DNA of 64,000 bases from Mycobacterium deserti (GTDB lineage: Bacteria > Actinomycetota > Actinomycetes > Mycobacteriales > Mycobacteriaceae), in assembly GCF_025345615.1 (NCBI RefSeq), contig NZ_JAODWD010000005.1, positions 1-64,000 of the forward strand. The letters run 5' to 3'. How positions within the stretch are numbered: position 1 is the stretch's first letter; each line of letters starts with the position of its first letter. Under the pieces are notes generated by a model. The model had not been told where the DNA came from and did no database searches. It was given only the letters and a program-made list of their open reading frames with translations. Position numbers and translations under genes: made by a program. Below are positions 20,093 through 29,354 of the stretch, piece after piece.

Positions 20093-21226
20093 TCAGGCGC
20101 CCCACACCCGTTCGGCGACGGAAGCGACCAACCGCAGCTTGTCGCGTTGGGTGGTCGGTAGCACCCGGCGGTCTTCTGCGGTGACGGCTTCACTGGCGAA
20201 GCCGCACTGCGGCGCGATGGCCAGCTGCTCCTTGGGGTGAAATCGGGCCGCGTCCTCAATGCGGGCGACCAGCTCGTCTTCATCCTCGAGAACCGACCAC
20301 TTCGTCGACACCATTCCCAGCGCGGCGACCTTGTCGTCGGGCAGGTGCTTCAACGGCGCGAAGTCCCCGGAACGTTCGTCGTCGTATTCCATGTGGAAGA
20401 CGTCGAAACCGTCGAGGCGGCGGAAGACCTGCTTGGTGAACTGACCGTAGCCGCCCTCCGCCAGCCACCCCTGGGTGTCGTTACCTCGGCACACGTGAAT
20501 GCCTTTGCGTACTCCTGGCAGATCCAGTGAGCCCAACGCGGTGAGCAATTCCGTGCCCATGCTCAGAAAGCGGTCGGTTGAAATGCCGTTGGCCTCATAC
20601 TGCGCCCGCACGCTGTGGTCCACATATACCGTGGCCATCTCCGGTGCGTCGATTTGGATGTAGCGACAACCTGCCGCCGCCAACTGGCGCATCCACTGCT
20701 GGACTGCCGACGCGGCATCGGCCGCGAAGTCGAACGGGTCGGGGTAGGCGTCGCGTGACGCGGGACCATAGAAGGACAGTGCCAGCATCGGGCTGGGCAG
20801 GGTAACCTTGAGAAGTCTGTCGGTCCGTTGCGATGCATATGAAAACTCCGCGACTCCGGGGCATTCCAGCGCCTTGACCGGCCCCGTCACCGAGAACGGG
20901 AAGACGAATTTGCGGTCCTCGCCGTCTTTGCGGTGAAACGTCATCGTCGCGGCCGGCTCCATACTCAGCCCGGTCATTCCGCTGATGAAGAAATCCACGA
21001 AGTTGTCGCGTCGCATCTCACCGTCGGTGAGTACCTGCAGACCAGACTCCTCCTGCAGCGCCAGCGCCTCGTCCACCGCGGCGTCCTCGATGCGCTGGTA
21101 ATCCTGCGGAGCCAGCGTTCCGGAGCGGAATTCCGTCCGCGCCTGAATGAGTTGTGCCGGTCGCTGCAACGAGCCGACGACTTCGGCGTGATGGACCGTT
21201 TCGGTCAGGTTCTCCGTCATTGGCAT
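20093..21226 (-). CDS. MetE-like (YxjG/YxjH-type) zinc methyltransferase
   Basis: A 377-residue core MetE homologue without the N-terminal MetE half. The zinc ligands are visible as H-x-C in GIHVCRGND and a cysteine in APQCGFAS. The block FHMEYDDERSGDFAPL is characteristic of the stand-alone 'methionine synthase II' group (YxjG/YxjH). The ATG at 21226 is preferred to the longer frame because AGGAAGGTGGGA lies just upstream. It is divergent from the mce operon, and the 280 bases between them hold a regulatory palindrome. Proteins of this superfamily can be homocysteine methyltransferases or thiol alkyltransferases, so its reaction is open. Confidence 0.85.
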   Translation of the reverse strand: MPMTENLTETVHHAEVVGSLQRPAQLIQARTEFRSGTLAPQDYQRIEDAAVDEALALQEESGLQVLTDGEMRRDNFVDFFISGMTGLSMEPAATMTFHRKDGEDRKFVFPFSVTGPVKALECPGVAEFSYASQRTDRLLKVTLPSPMLALSFYGPASRDAYPDPFDFAADAASAVQQWMRQLAAAGCRYIQIDAPEMATVYVDHSVRAQYEANGISTDRFLSMGTELLTALGSLDLPGVRKGIHVCRGNDTQGWLAEGGYGQFTKQVFRRLDGFDVFHMEYDDERSGDFAPLKHLPDDKVAALGMVSTKWSVLEDEDELVARIEDAARFHPKEQLAIAPQCGFASEAVTAEDRRVLPTTQRDKLRLVASVAERVWGA

Positions 21227-21378
21227 GGTGGTCCCACCTTCCTGTGGCTTCAAGTGCGCTGTAACGCGCGGGAATGGGTCGCATCCACCTAGCAAGGGCG
21301 TGTCCGCTGTCGACACGGTCAGAGCTAGGCGGACGGGCCAGGCCCGATTTCAGCACACTGATCGCTAATGTGCAATGC

Positions 21379-21390
21379 GTTGTGCATAAT
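21379..21390. promoter_or_regulatory. Candidate operator, shared palindrome (mce / MetE-like)
   Basis: GTTGTGCATAAT matches the window-wide palindrome ATTATGCATAAT at 10 of 12 positions. It lies 120 bases upstream of yrbEA and about 150 upstream of the divergent MetE-like gene. A second half-site-like ATGTGCAA lies ten bases to the left (21369-21376), so a double site is possible. Confidence 0.55.
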
Positions 21391-21509
21391 CGACAAAACT
21401 GCTAACTTGAGGCGCGCATCACACCCAGCGCGAAAACGAGGCGGGTATCACACCGGAGGTTGCGCAGCGTGGCTCTCACCCCATATGCCCCCGACAGCAG
21501 GGACGGACG

Positions 21510-22274
21510 ATGACATCACCGTTCTATGCTGTGACGCCTCTCCGGGCCGTCGGTGGATTCTTCGCGATGTCCCTGGATGCACTCGTCCTGATGTTTCGAC
21601 CGCCGTGGGCGTGGCGCGAGTTTCTGCTTCAAACGTGGTTCGTGGCCCGTGTGTCGCTCTTGCCGACAATCTTCATGGCGATCCCCTTTGTCGTGCTTGG
21701 TACGTACGTCCTCAACATTCTCTTTGTCGAGTTCGGCGCTGCCGACCTTTCGGGAGCCGGCGTAGCCATCGGTGTGGTGACTCAGGGCGGGCCAATCGTG
21801 ACAGTACTCGTGATCTCGGGAGCCGCCGCGACCGCGATGTGCGCCGATCTCGGTTCGCGCGCGATTCGCGAAGAGTTGGACGCGCTCAGCGTGCTCGGTA
21901 TCAATCCGATCCAAGCGCTTGTGGTTCCTCGGATTCTTGCCACCACCGTGGTGTCAATACTGTTGGCAGGCATCGTCACGATGGTGGGGATCACAGCGGC
22001 GTACTTCTTTTCGGTATACCTACAGAACATCACGCCCGGGGCGTTCGTAGCCGGCCTGCCGCTGCTCGTCGGGATACCCGAGGTCGTCATCTGCTTGTCC
22101 AAGGCGGCGCTCTTCGGTATGGCCGGCAGCTTGATCGCCTGTTACAAGGGAATATCCGTGGGCGGCGGACCAGCCGGCGTCGGCAACGCGGTCAACGAGA
22201 CTGTCGTGTACACGTTCTTGGCCCTGTTCATCATCGACGTCCTCGCTACTGCTGTCGGAGTCAAGGCAACCTAA
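21510..22274 (+). CDS. yrbEA: Mce transporter permease, YrbEA/MlaE family
   Basis: A 254-residue MlaE-family integral membrane permease, the first gene of an mce operon. Several hydrophobic segments are evident, together with the family's EELDALSVLGINPIQALVVP cytoplasmic coupling region and a GGGPAGVGNAV block near the C-terminus. With YrbEB it forms the inner-membrane core of an ABC-type lipid/hydrophobic-compound importer whose Mce subunits span the cell envelope. The ATPase (MceG/Mkl) is normally encoded elsewhere and is not in this window. The start codon of yrbEB overlaps its stop (TAATG). Confidence 0.95.
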   Translation: MTSPFYAVTPLRAVGGFFAMSLDALVLMFRPPWAWREFLLQTWFVARVSLLPTIFMAIPFVVLGTYVLNILFVEFGAADLSGAGVAIGVVTQGGPIVTVLVISGAAATAMCADLGSRAIREELDALSVLGINPIQALVVPRILATTVVSILLAGIVTMVGITAAYFFSVYLQNITPGAFVAGLPLLVGIPEVVICLSKAALFGMAGSLIACYKGISVGGGPAGVGNAVNETVVYTFLALFIIDVLATAVGVKAT

Positions 22275-23128
22275 TGGCATCTTCTGCGCCGAGCACACTG
22301 CATCCCGGCCCGCGCCGACTCGCTGCCAACACGACCGCAAGCTGGAATCGCCTGGGACGGCAGGTCCAGTTCTACGTCGATACGATCACGGGTTGTAAGA
22401 CTGCGGTCCTCAGATATCCCAGTGAACTACTGAAACTCATCGCTGAGATGAGCCTGGGAGTCGGCGCCTTGGCGATGATCGGCGGCGCCGTCGTCATCAT
22501 CGCATTCCTCACGATGTCAACAGGTTCGATGATCGCGATCCAGCTGTACCCCCAGCTGCAGGAGGTAGGCGTCGACGCGCTCGCCGGATTCATTTCGGCG
22601 CTACTCAACACCCGATTCCTCGGGCCGCTGGTATCCGGAATCGGGATGGCCGCAACCATCGGCGCCGGGGCGACAGCACAACTGGGCGCGATGCGGATCA
22701 GCGAGGAGATCGACGCGTTGGAGGCGATGGGTATTCGGGCAATTCCTTACCTGTGTTCGACCCGGCTGGTGGCCGGTGTCATCGTCGTGATGCCGCTGTA
22801 CACCATCGCGGTGCTGATGGCCTACGTCGCGACACGAGTTGGAACTACCACGGTTTACGGCCAATCCAGTGGAGTTTACGACCACTACTTCAACACGTTC
22901 CTCAATCCGATGGACCTCGTGTGGTCCTTCCTACAAGCCGTTGTAGTCGGCCTGGTCGTGATGCTTGTGCACACCTACTACGGGTTCACCGCCAGCGGCG
23001 GCCCCGCAGGCGTCGGTGAAGCCGTGGGCCGCGCGGTGCGCACGTCACTGGTCGCGCTGGTCGTTGTCACATTGTTCGTATCGCTGGCAATCTATGGCCC
23101 GTCGGGCGATTTCAACTACTCGGGTTAG
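22274..23128 (+). CDS. yrbEB: Mce transporter permease, YrbEB/MlaE family
   Basis: A 284-residue second MlaE-family permease. The start ATG at 22274 shares a base with the yrbEA stop; the open frame runs further upstream but overlaps yrbEA. The segment EEIDALEAMGIRAIPYL is the equivalent of the coupling helix in YrbEA, and GGPAGVGEAVG is repeated near the C-terminus. It pairs with YrbEA in the importer. The stop is four bases before mceA. Confidence 0.95.
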   Translation: MASSAPSTLHPGPRRLAANTTASWNRLGRQVQFYVDTITGCKTAVLRYPSELLKLIAEMSLGVGALAMIGGAVVIIAFLTMSTGSMIAIQLYPQLQEVGVDALAGFISALLNTRFLGPLVSGIGMAATIGAGATAQLGAMRISEEIDALEAMGIRAIPYLCSTRLVAGVIVVMPLYTIAVLMAYVATRVGTTTVYGQSSGVYDHYFNTFLNPMDLVWSFLQAVVVGLVVMLVHTYYGFTASGGPAGVGEAVGRAVRTSLVALVVVTLFVSLAIYGPSGDFNYSG

Positions 23129-23132
23129 CGCG

Positions 23133-24497
23133 ATGACTACCGATACCAATCGCCGGATTCACCCCGCCTGGTGGTCTTTGATTCTCATCACCGCAATAGG
23201 TGCGTTCATCTTTCTCACGCTGTCCCGCTTCACCGGAACGTTCGATTCCTCGGTGCCCGTGGTGCTGACGTCCGAGCGCGCCGGTCTGGTCATGGAGCCG
23301 GGCGCGAAGGTGAAGTTGCGTGGTGTTCAAGTCGGCGAGGTCAAGAACATCAGCAGCAGCTCAGACTCCGCACATCTCGACCTGGTGATCGACAGAGATC
23401 AGCTTCAGTACATTCCAGCCGACGTCTCCGCACAGATCCGGGCCACAACGGTATTCGGCGTGAAGTACGTCGATCTGATCTATCCCAGCAACCCGAGTTC
23501 CGAACGGCTGACCGCGGGCGCAGTAATCCGCTCGCGCAACGTATCCACCGAGGTGAATACGGTGTTTGAGAATCTTCTCGACTTGCTGGACCACATTGAT
23601 CCGGCGAAGCTCAACAGCATTCTGTCCGCATTCTCCGAAGGTCTGCGCGGGCAAGGCCCACGAATGGGGGAGGCCATCACCAGCGCGGATCAGGTGCTGT
23701 CCGAACTCAATCCGCGCGCTGACACAATCCGGCGGGACTATCAATCGCTCAAGGGATTCAGCGACACCTACAGTGCTGCGGCGCAGGACATCGTTGCAAT
23801 CTTGGCCGCTGCGAGCACCACGAGTACGACAGTCACCGACCATGCCCGTGACTTGGATCGGTTTCTAGTCAACGTCATTGGTATTTCACAAGCGGGGATC
23901 GACCTGTTCGGGCCGAATAGGGACAACTATGTGAAGGCCGTCAACGACCTAGAACCCACCACCGCGCTACTGCTCAAGTACAACCCGGTCCTGACCTGTT
24001 CGCTGGTCGGCTCTCAAGTCTTGTTGGACAAATACCATTGGCGCGAGATCAACGCCGGTAACGGGTACGCCGGCACCATCTCGGGCAGCTTCCAGTTCGG
24101 CAACGATCCCTACAACTACCCGAGGAACTTGCCGATTACGGCTGCCAAGGGCGGCCCGGGCGGAAAACCCGGATGTGGTTCGTTGCCCGACGTAGGAGCG
24201 AACTGGCCAGTGCGCCAATTGATCACCAATACCGGATGGGGCACCGGAGTGGAATGGCGACCAAACCCGGGCATCGGATTCCCGGGCTGGGCAAACTACT
24301 TTCCCGTCACGCGTGCGGTACCCGAGCCGCCGAGCATCCGCTACCCCGGTGGCCCCGCTCCGGGACCTGCTCCGGCGTATACGGGCGGGCCGCCCTACGG
24401 CGCACCCTGGTATGGACCGGATGGCGCACCGCTGTTCCCGGGTTTACCCCCCGCCGCGCCTGCACCGCATGGCGCCCCGGTGAATGCGGGCCCATAG
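23133..24497 (+). CDS. mceA: Mce family protein MceA
   Basis: A 454-residue Mce protein. It has one N-terminal membrane anchor (WWSLILITAIGAFIFLTLS, residues about 12-30), the MCE/MlaD domain from about 35 to 115 (VKLRGVQVGEVKNI, TVFGVKYVDLIYP), a helical region, and a proline/glycine-rich C-terminal tail. MceA proteins form part of the hexameric shuttle for hydrophobic substrates. The ATG at 23133 lies four bases after yrbEB. The operon order (yrbEA, yrbEB, A to F) is complete. The mce class (mce1 to mce4 or other) cannot be assigned by eye. Confidence 0.94.
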   Translation: MTTDTNRRIHPAWWSLILITAIGAFIFLTLSRFTGTFDSSVPVVLTSERAGLVMEPGAKVKLRGVQVGEVKNISSSSDSAHLDLVIDRDQLQYIPADVSAQIRATTVFGVKYVDLIYPSNPSSERLTAGAVIRSRNVSTEVNTVFENLLDLLDHIDPAKLNSILSAFSEGLRGQGPRMGEAITSADQVLSELNPRADTIRRDYQSLKGFSDTYSAAAQDIVAILAAASTTSTTVTDHARDLDRFLVNVIGISQAGIDLFGPNRDNYVKAVNDLEPTTALLLKYNPVLTCSLVGSQVLLDKYHWREINAGNGYAGTISGSFQFGNDPYNYPRNLPITAAKGGPGGKPGCGSLPDVGANWPVRQLITNTGWGTGVEWRPNPGIGFPGWANYFPVTRAVPEPPSIRYPGGPAPGPAPAYTGGPPYGAPWYGPDGAPLFPGLPPAAPAPHGAPVNAGP

Positions 24498-24517
24498 CAA
24501 ATGAACGGGTGTAGGCA

Positions 24518-25546
24518 ATGAGAACAGGTCTGACGGGTGTTCTGTGGCGACTGGGTATCTTCACGTCGGTCGCCTTGGTGTTCCTGGCGCTGATGGTCGC
24601 GATCTTCGGACAACTGCGTTTCGCTCGGGAGTCGATGTATTTCGCCGAGTTCGCAAACGTATCCGGGTTGGAGGAGGGCCAACTCGTTCGTATCGCGGGC
24701 GTCGAAGTCGGCAAGGTCAAGAAGCTTTCCTTAACGCCGGATTCGACCGTTGCGGTTCAGTTCACCACCGAGGAATCCGTGGTGCTGACGCAGGGGAGCA
24801 GGGCCGTAATCCGCTACGCCGACCTGGTAGGCGGGCGTTACCTGGCGCTCGAGGAAGGCGCTGGCAGGGGTGGTCGACTCCAGCCGGGCGGCACTATTCC
24901 ACTGTCGAACACGTCGCCGCCGCTGGATCTCGACGCCCTTATCGGTGGATTCAAGCCACTGTTTCGCGCCTTGGATCCCAATCAGGTCAACGCGCTGTCG
25001 AGCCAACTCATCGACGCGTTCCAAGGTCAGGGCCAGACGATCAATTCCTTCTTCGAACAGACAGCTGCCCTGACGACCATGCTCGCCGACCGCGATCGAC
25101 TGGTCGGTCAAGTCGTCACCAACCTCAACAGCGTGCTGGGTTCGTTGGGAGATCAAAACACCGAATTTGCCAAGGCTGTCGACTCGTTGGTGCAGCTGAT
25201 GGCGACGATGGCCGATCGCCAAGAGGACCTGCGCGACGCGGTGGACTCCGGTAACGCGGCTGCCGCCTCGATCTCGGATCTGCTAGTGCAGGGTCGTTCG
25301 CCGATGAAGAAGGTATTCCAGGAGACCGATCGCACGGCGGGCATCGTCGTGGCCGATCACGAGTACGTCGACAACTTGTTGGCCACGTTGCCCGACGCCT
25401 ACCGAATCCTGAACAGGCAGGCCATGTACGGCGACTTCTTCGGCTTCTACATGTGCCAGCTGCTTTTCAAGGTCAACGGCAAAGGAGGGCAACCGGTGTA
25501 CATCAAGGTTGCAGGCCAGGCGAGCGGGCGGTGCACACCGCAGTGA
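24518..25546 (+). CDS. mceB: Mce family protein MceB
   Basis: A 342-residue Mce protein with an N-terminal anchor (residues about 8-28), the MCE domain (IAGVEVGKVKKLSL, YADLVGGRYLALEEG) and the helical CTD that ends with the cysteine-containing FYMCQLLFKVNG region common to MceB. Its stop overlaps the GTG start of mceC by four bases, showing tight coupling in the operon. Confidence 0.94.
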   Translation: MRTGLTGVLWRLGIFTSVALVFLALMVAIFGQLRFARESMYFAEFANVSGLEEGQLVRIAGVEVGKVKKLSLTPDSTVAVQFTTEESVVLTQGSRAVIRYADLVGGRYLALEEGAGRGGRLQPGGTIPLSNTSPPLDLDALIGGFKPLFRALDPNQVNALSSQLIDAFQGQGQTINSFFEQTAALTTMLADRDRLVGQVVTNLNSVLGSLGDQNTEFAKAVDSLVQLMATMADRQEDLRDAVDSGNAAAASISDLLVQGRSPMKKVFQETDRTAGIVVADHEYVDNLLATLPDAYRILNRQAMYGDFFGFYMCQLLFKVNGKGGQPVYIKVAGQASGRCTPQ

Positions 25547-26892
25547 GGTCCTTCTCAGAGCGCAATCCTGTCGCCATCGGAGCGATCGGGCTCGGGTTGA
25601 CGCTGGGTATCGCAGTGATCTCGCTGAACTACGATCGCTTGCCCTTTGTCGACGACACCACGGAATACACGGCATACTTCGCTGAAGCAGGCGGCCTGAT
25701 TCCCGGTGCACCAGTGCAGGTTTCGGGGCTCGAAGTCGGCAAGGTCGATAGTCTCAGCCTGGATGGACCGAAGGTTCTGGTCACGTTCAACATCCAGCAG
25801 GACGTTGGGCTCGGCGATCGCAGCGAGGCCGCGATCAAGACCAAAACCGTTCTCGGAGCCAAAGTCTTGGAGTTGACGCCGCGCGGCGATGGTCACCTGA
25901 CGGGGCCGATCCCCCTCGATCGAACACAGTCCGCCTACCAGTTACCAGACGCCCTGGGTGATCTGACGATGACCATCAGCGGACTGAACACGGAGGAGAT
26001 CTCGCAAGCGCTGTCGGTGCTATCCGAGACGTTCAAGGACACACCGCCCGCATTGAAGGTTGCGTTGGAAGGCGTCACTCGGTTCTCCGACACCCTCAAC
26101 CGGCGCGACGAGAATCTGCGCACGCTCTTGGCCAACGCGAACAAAGCCACTGCCGTGTTGGCCGAGCGCAGCGATCAGGTCGCCGGGCTGATCGCCAACG
26201 CCAACGCAGTATTGGCCCAGCTTCTCCAGCAGAGCGCGGCGCTCGACGAAGTCTCGAACAACGTGTCGGCGCTCGCGCAGCAAGTCAAGGCGTTCATTGA
26301 CGACAACCGCGACACTGTGAATCCCGCCTTTGACAAGCTGAACGGGGTCCTCACCACCGTCGACAACCGCAAACAGCAGGTACAAGAGTCGATCACCAAA
26401 ATCAACTCCTACCTGATGTCACTCGGCGAAGCCGTGTCCGGCGGCCCGTTCTTCAAGGCCTACATCGCCAACATCGCTCCGGGACAATGGCTACAGCCCT
26501 TCGTCGACGCCGCGTTCTCCGACCTCGGCCTCGACCCCAATGTGTTGCTGCCCTCCGAGCGCACCGATCCTCAGATCGGCCAGCCTGCAACGCCGGCGCT
26601 GCCGGTGCCCTACCCACGTACTGGACAAGGTGGTACGCCGAATCTGACCCTGCCGGACGCGATCACCGGCAACCCCAATGACCGGCAGTGCGGACCACCT
26701 GGCATTCCACTGCCCGGCCCCGGGTGCTATCCGTACCGCGAACCGCTGCCTGCCCCGCCACCGGGTGGGCCGCCGCCTGGACCGCCGGCCCCTTCACCGC
26801 CGGAGTTGCAGGCGCCACCCACGCCGGCGCCGTCACCGGTGTTTCACTCGCCACCTGCTACGCCCACACCGCCCGAGGGGACAGAACCATGA
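25543..26892 (+). CDS. mceC: Mce family protein MceC
   Basis: A 449-residue Mce protein. The GTG at 25543 in the GTGA overlap with mceB is chosen because the protein then begins with a normal anchor (NPVAIGAIGLGLTLGIAVI); the longer frame adds unrelated residues. The MCE domain includes VSGLEVGKVDSLSL and TVLGAKVLELTP. The last 100 residues are rich in proline, as usual for MceC. It overlaps mceD by four bases. Confidence 0.94.
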   Translation: MRSFSERNPVAIGAIGLGLTLGIAVISLNYDRLPFVDDTTEYTAYFAEAGGLIPGAPVQVSGLEVGKVDSLSLDGPKVLVTFNIQQDVGLGDRSEAAIKTKTVLGAKVLELTPRGDGHLTGPIPLDRTQSAYQLPDALGDLTMTISGLNTEEISQALSVLSETFKDTPPALKVALEGVTRFSDTLNRRDENLRTLLANANKATAVLAERSDQVAGLIANANAVLAQLLQQSAALDEVSNNVSALAQQVKAFIDDNRDTVNPAFDKLNGVLTTVDNRKQQVQESITKINSYLMSLGEAVSGGPFFKAYIANIAPGQWLQPFVDAAFSDLGLDPNVLLPSERTDPQIGQPATPALPVPYPRTGQGGTPNLTLPDAITGNPNDRQCGPPGIPLPGPGCYPYREPLPAPPPGGPPPGPPAPSPPELQAPPTPAPSPVFHSPPATPTPPEGTEP

Positions 26893-28223
26893 CCCGACGC
26901 TTGCGAGTTGGACTGGCCACGACGCTGGTGGCGATGCTGGTAGCAGGGCTGCTCATTGCCCTGGGGACCGACGGCCCGCTCAATCGCACCCATGTGATCG
27001 CATATTTTGACAACAGCAAAGGCATCTACGTCGGCGACGACGTCCGCATACTCGGCATCCGGGTGGGGGAGATCGACCAGATCGAACCCCAAGGCACGCG
27101 GGTGAAGATCAGCTTCTGGTATGACGCCAAGTACAAGGTGCCCGCCGAGGCGAAGGCGGTCATCCTGTCGCCGTCGTTGGTACCTGCCCGCGCGATTCAG
27201 CTGACACCGGCCTACACCCAGGGGCCTGTGATGACCGATCAGACCGTCATCCCGCAGGGCCGTACTGCGGTGCCGATGGAGTACGACGATCTGCGCACAC
27301 AGCTCGAAAAGCTGACCGAATCATTACAACCGACAGAGCCCGGTGGGGTCAGCACCGCCGGCGCCCTCATCAACACTGCGGCCGATAACCTGCGCGGCCA
27401 GGGCGCCAACATGCGGCAGACGATCACCGCTATGGCACAGGCATTTTCGGCGATCGGCGACCACAGCAGCGACGTCTTCAGCACCGTGAAGAACCTGTCG
27501 ATTCTCGTCACTGCGCTTCAAGGCAGCGCAGACATCATGCGGCAGTTGAACCAGCGGCTCGCCTCCGCGACGGGACTGTTGGCCAATGATCCCGGTGAAG
27601 TCGGCAACGCGGTGCGCGACATCAACGCGGTAGTCAACGATGTGGCGAAATTCGTCGCGGACAATCGAGAAGCACTGGGGACCACCTCGGACAAATTCGC
27701 GTCGATCAGCAGCGCGGTGGTGGCCAGCCTCGACGACCTCGAACAAACTCTCCACATTGCGCCCAACTCCATTCAGAACTTCGTCAACCTCTACCAACCG
27801 GCGAAGGGAGCAATCGCCGGGGCCATGGTGATGAACATGGCGGCCAACCCGATCGCGTTTGTCTGTGGGGCAATCCAGGCCGCATCGCGGCTGAACGCCG
27901 AACAGTCAGCGAAGCTGTGCGTCCAGTACCTCGCTCCGATCGTCAAGAACCGGCAATACAACTTCCCCCCGCTCGGCGTCAACCCGTTCGTCGGCGCGAT
28001 GGCACGCCCCAACGAGGTGACCTACAGCGAGGACTGGATGCGACCCGATCACAGGCCGACACCGCCGGGCGCGGGTGAATCTCCCGCCGGTGGGCTGCCA
28101 CCTGCGCACGCACCTCTTGCCGCCGAGGCGACGCCGCCAATGCCCCTGCCCGCCGAAGCGCAGCAGACCAACCCCGCCGACGGGTTACTCGGCATGATGA
28201 CGCCGCCCGGAGGTGGATCATGA
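26889..28223 (+). CDS. mceD: Mce family protein MceD
   Basis: A 444-residue Mce protein. The ATG at 26889 overlaps the mceC stop and gives an N-terminal anchor of about 20 hydrophobic residues. The MCE domain contains ILGIRVGEIDQIEP and SLVPARAIQLTP. A long helical region and a proline-rich tail follow. The longer open frame upstream is the out-of-frame reading of mceC. It overlaps mceE by four bases. Confidence 0.94.
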   Translation: MTRRLRVGLATTLVAMLVAGLLIALGTDGPLNRTHVIAYFDNSKGIYVGDDVRILGIRVGEIDQIEPQGTRVKISFWYDAKYKVPAEAKAVILSPSLVPARAIQLTPAYTQGPVMTDQTVIPQGRTAVPMEYDDLRTQLEKLTESLQPTEPGGVSTAGALINTAADNLRGQGANMRQTITAMAQAFSAIGDHSSDVFSTVKNLSILVTALQGSADIMRQLNQRLASATGLLANDPGEVGNAVRDINAVVNDVAKFVADNREALGTTSDKFASISSAVVASLDDLEQTLHIAPNSIQNFVNLYQPAKGAIAGAMVMNMAANPIAFVCGAIQAASRLNAEQSAKLCVQYLAPIVKNRQYNFPPLGVNPFVGAMARPNEVTYSEDWMRPDHRPTPPGAGESPAGGLPPAHAPLAAEATPPMPLPAEAQQTNPADGLLGMMTPPGGGS

Positions 28224-29353
28224 TCGTCCGCCACAAATTCCCCATGGCGGCAATGTCGCTCGCCGTCGTCGTCGTGTCCGCCGGATGCGCCTGGCACGGC
28301 GCCAACTCGCTGCCCCTTCCGGGAACAGAAGGGCGCGGAGACGGTTCCTTCACCATTCAGGCCCAGCTCGCCGACATAGACAACATCGAGCGCAACTCGC
28401 GGGTCCAGGTCGGTGACGTCACGGTCGGCACCGTCACCGACATCGAGCGACAAGGCTGGCACGCGTTGGTCACCATGACCCTCAATGGCGACGTCCGGCT
28501 GCCCGCCAACGCAACGGCCACTGTCGGCCAGACCAGCCTGCTGGGGACCCGGCATATCGAGCTGGCGGGACCCAAAGATGCTCCCCCACAGGGCAGTCTG
28601 AGCAACGGATCGCTGATCCCGCTGTCATCGGGCGGTGCCTATCCCACCGTGGAGCGAACCCTGGCGGCTGTTTCAATGCTGTTCAACGGTGGTGGAATTG
28701 GTCAGATTCAAGACATCACCCAGGCGCTCAACACCGCCTTCGCCGGTCGAGAAAGCGAGCTGCGCAGCCTCATTCAACAGGTCGACACATTCGTGACCTA
28801 CCTCAACGATCAGATCGACGACATCATCGCGGCGACTGACAGCACGAATGCATTGCTCAGCCAGCTTGCCCACCAGAAGCCGGTGCTCGACAAGGCGCTG
28901 AAGACCATTCCCGAAGCGTTGGCAGTTTTCAGCGATCAGCGCCAGAACTTCGTTGACGCCTTTGACACCCTAGGCAAATTCAGTGCACTGGCAGCTGATT
29001 CGGTGAACCAGACCAAGGAGAGTCTGATCAACGAATTCAATCAACTGGGTCCGGTACTGCAATCGCTGGCTGACTCTGGTTCCGCACTGACCCGATCGAT
29101 GAGTGTGCTCTCCACCTTCCCGTGGGTGAAGGAGAACCTGCCGAAGTGGTTCAGGGGTGATCTGGCGAACGTGATCACGATCTTCGACTTCACACTTAGC
29201 AGGATCGACACGGCGATGTTCACGGGCACGCGTTTCGAGGGCGATCTGACCGAGCTGGAACTGCAATGGGGTCGCACGATCGGGCAACTACCAAGCCCCT
29301 ACACCGCGGGCAATCCATTGGTGGTCCCCTACAACTTCAACCAGGGGCCATGA
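28220..29353 (+). CDS. mceE: Mce family lipoprotein MceE
   Basis: A 377-residue Mce protein with a lipoprotein signal peptide: a short positive start, a hydrophobic core and the lipobox VSAGC at about residues 19-23. This is typical of MceE, the lipid-anchored subunit. The MCE domain contains VQVGDVTVGTVTDI and SLLGTRHIELAGP. It starts in an ATGA overlap with mceD. The stop is one base before mceF. Confidence 0.95.
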   Translation: MIVRHKFPMAAMSLAVVVVSAGCAWHGANSLPLPGTEGRGDGSFTIQAQLADIDNIERNSRVQVGDVTVGTVTDIERQGWHALVTMTLNGDVRLPANATATVGQTSLLGTRHIELAGPKDAPPQGSLSNGSLIPLSSGGAYPTVERTLAAVSMLFNGGGIGQIQDITQALNTAFAGRESELRSLIQQVDTFVTYLNDQIDDIIAATDSTNALLSQLAHQKPVLDKALKTIPEALAVFSDQRQNFVDAFDTLGKFSALAADSVNQTKESLINEFNQLGPVLQSLADSGSALTRSMSVLSTFPWVKENLPKWFRGDLANVITIFDFTLSRIDTAMFTGTRFEGDLTELELQWGRTIGQLPSPYTAGNPLVVPYNFNQGP

Positions 29354-29354
29354 C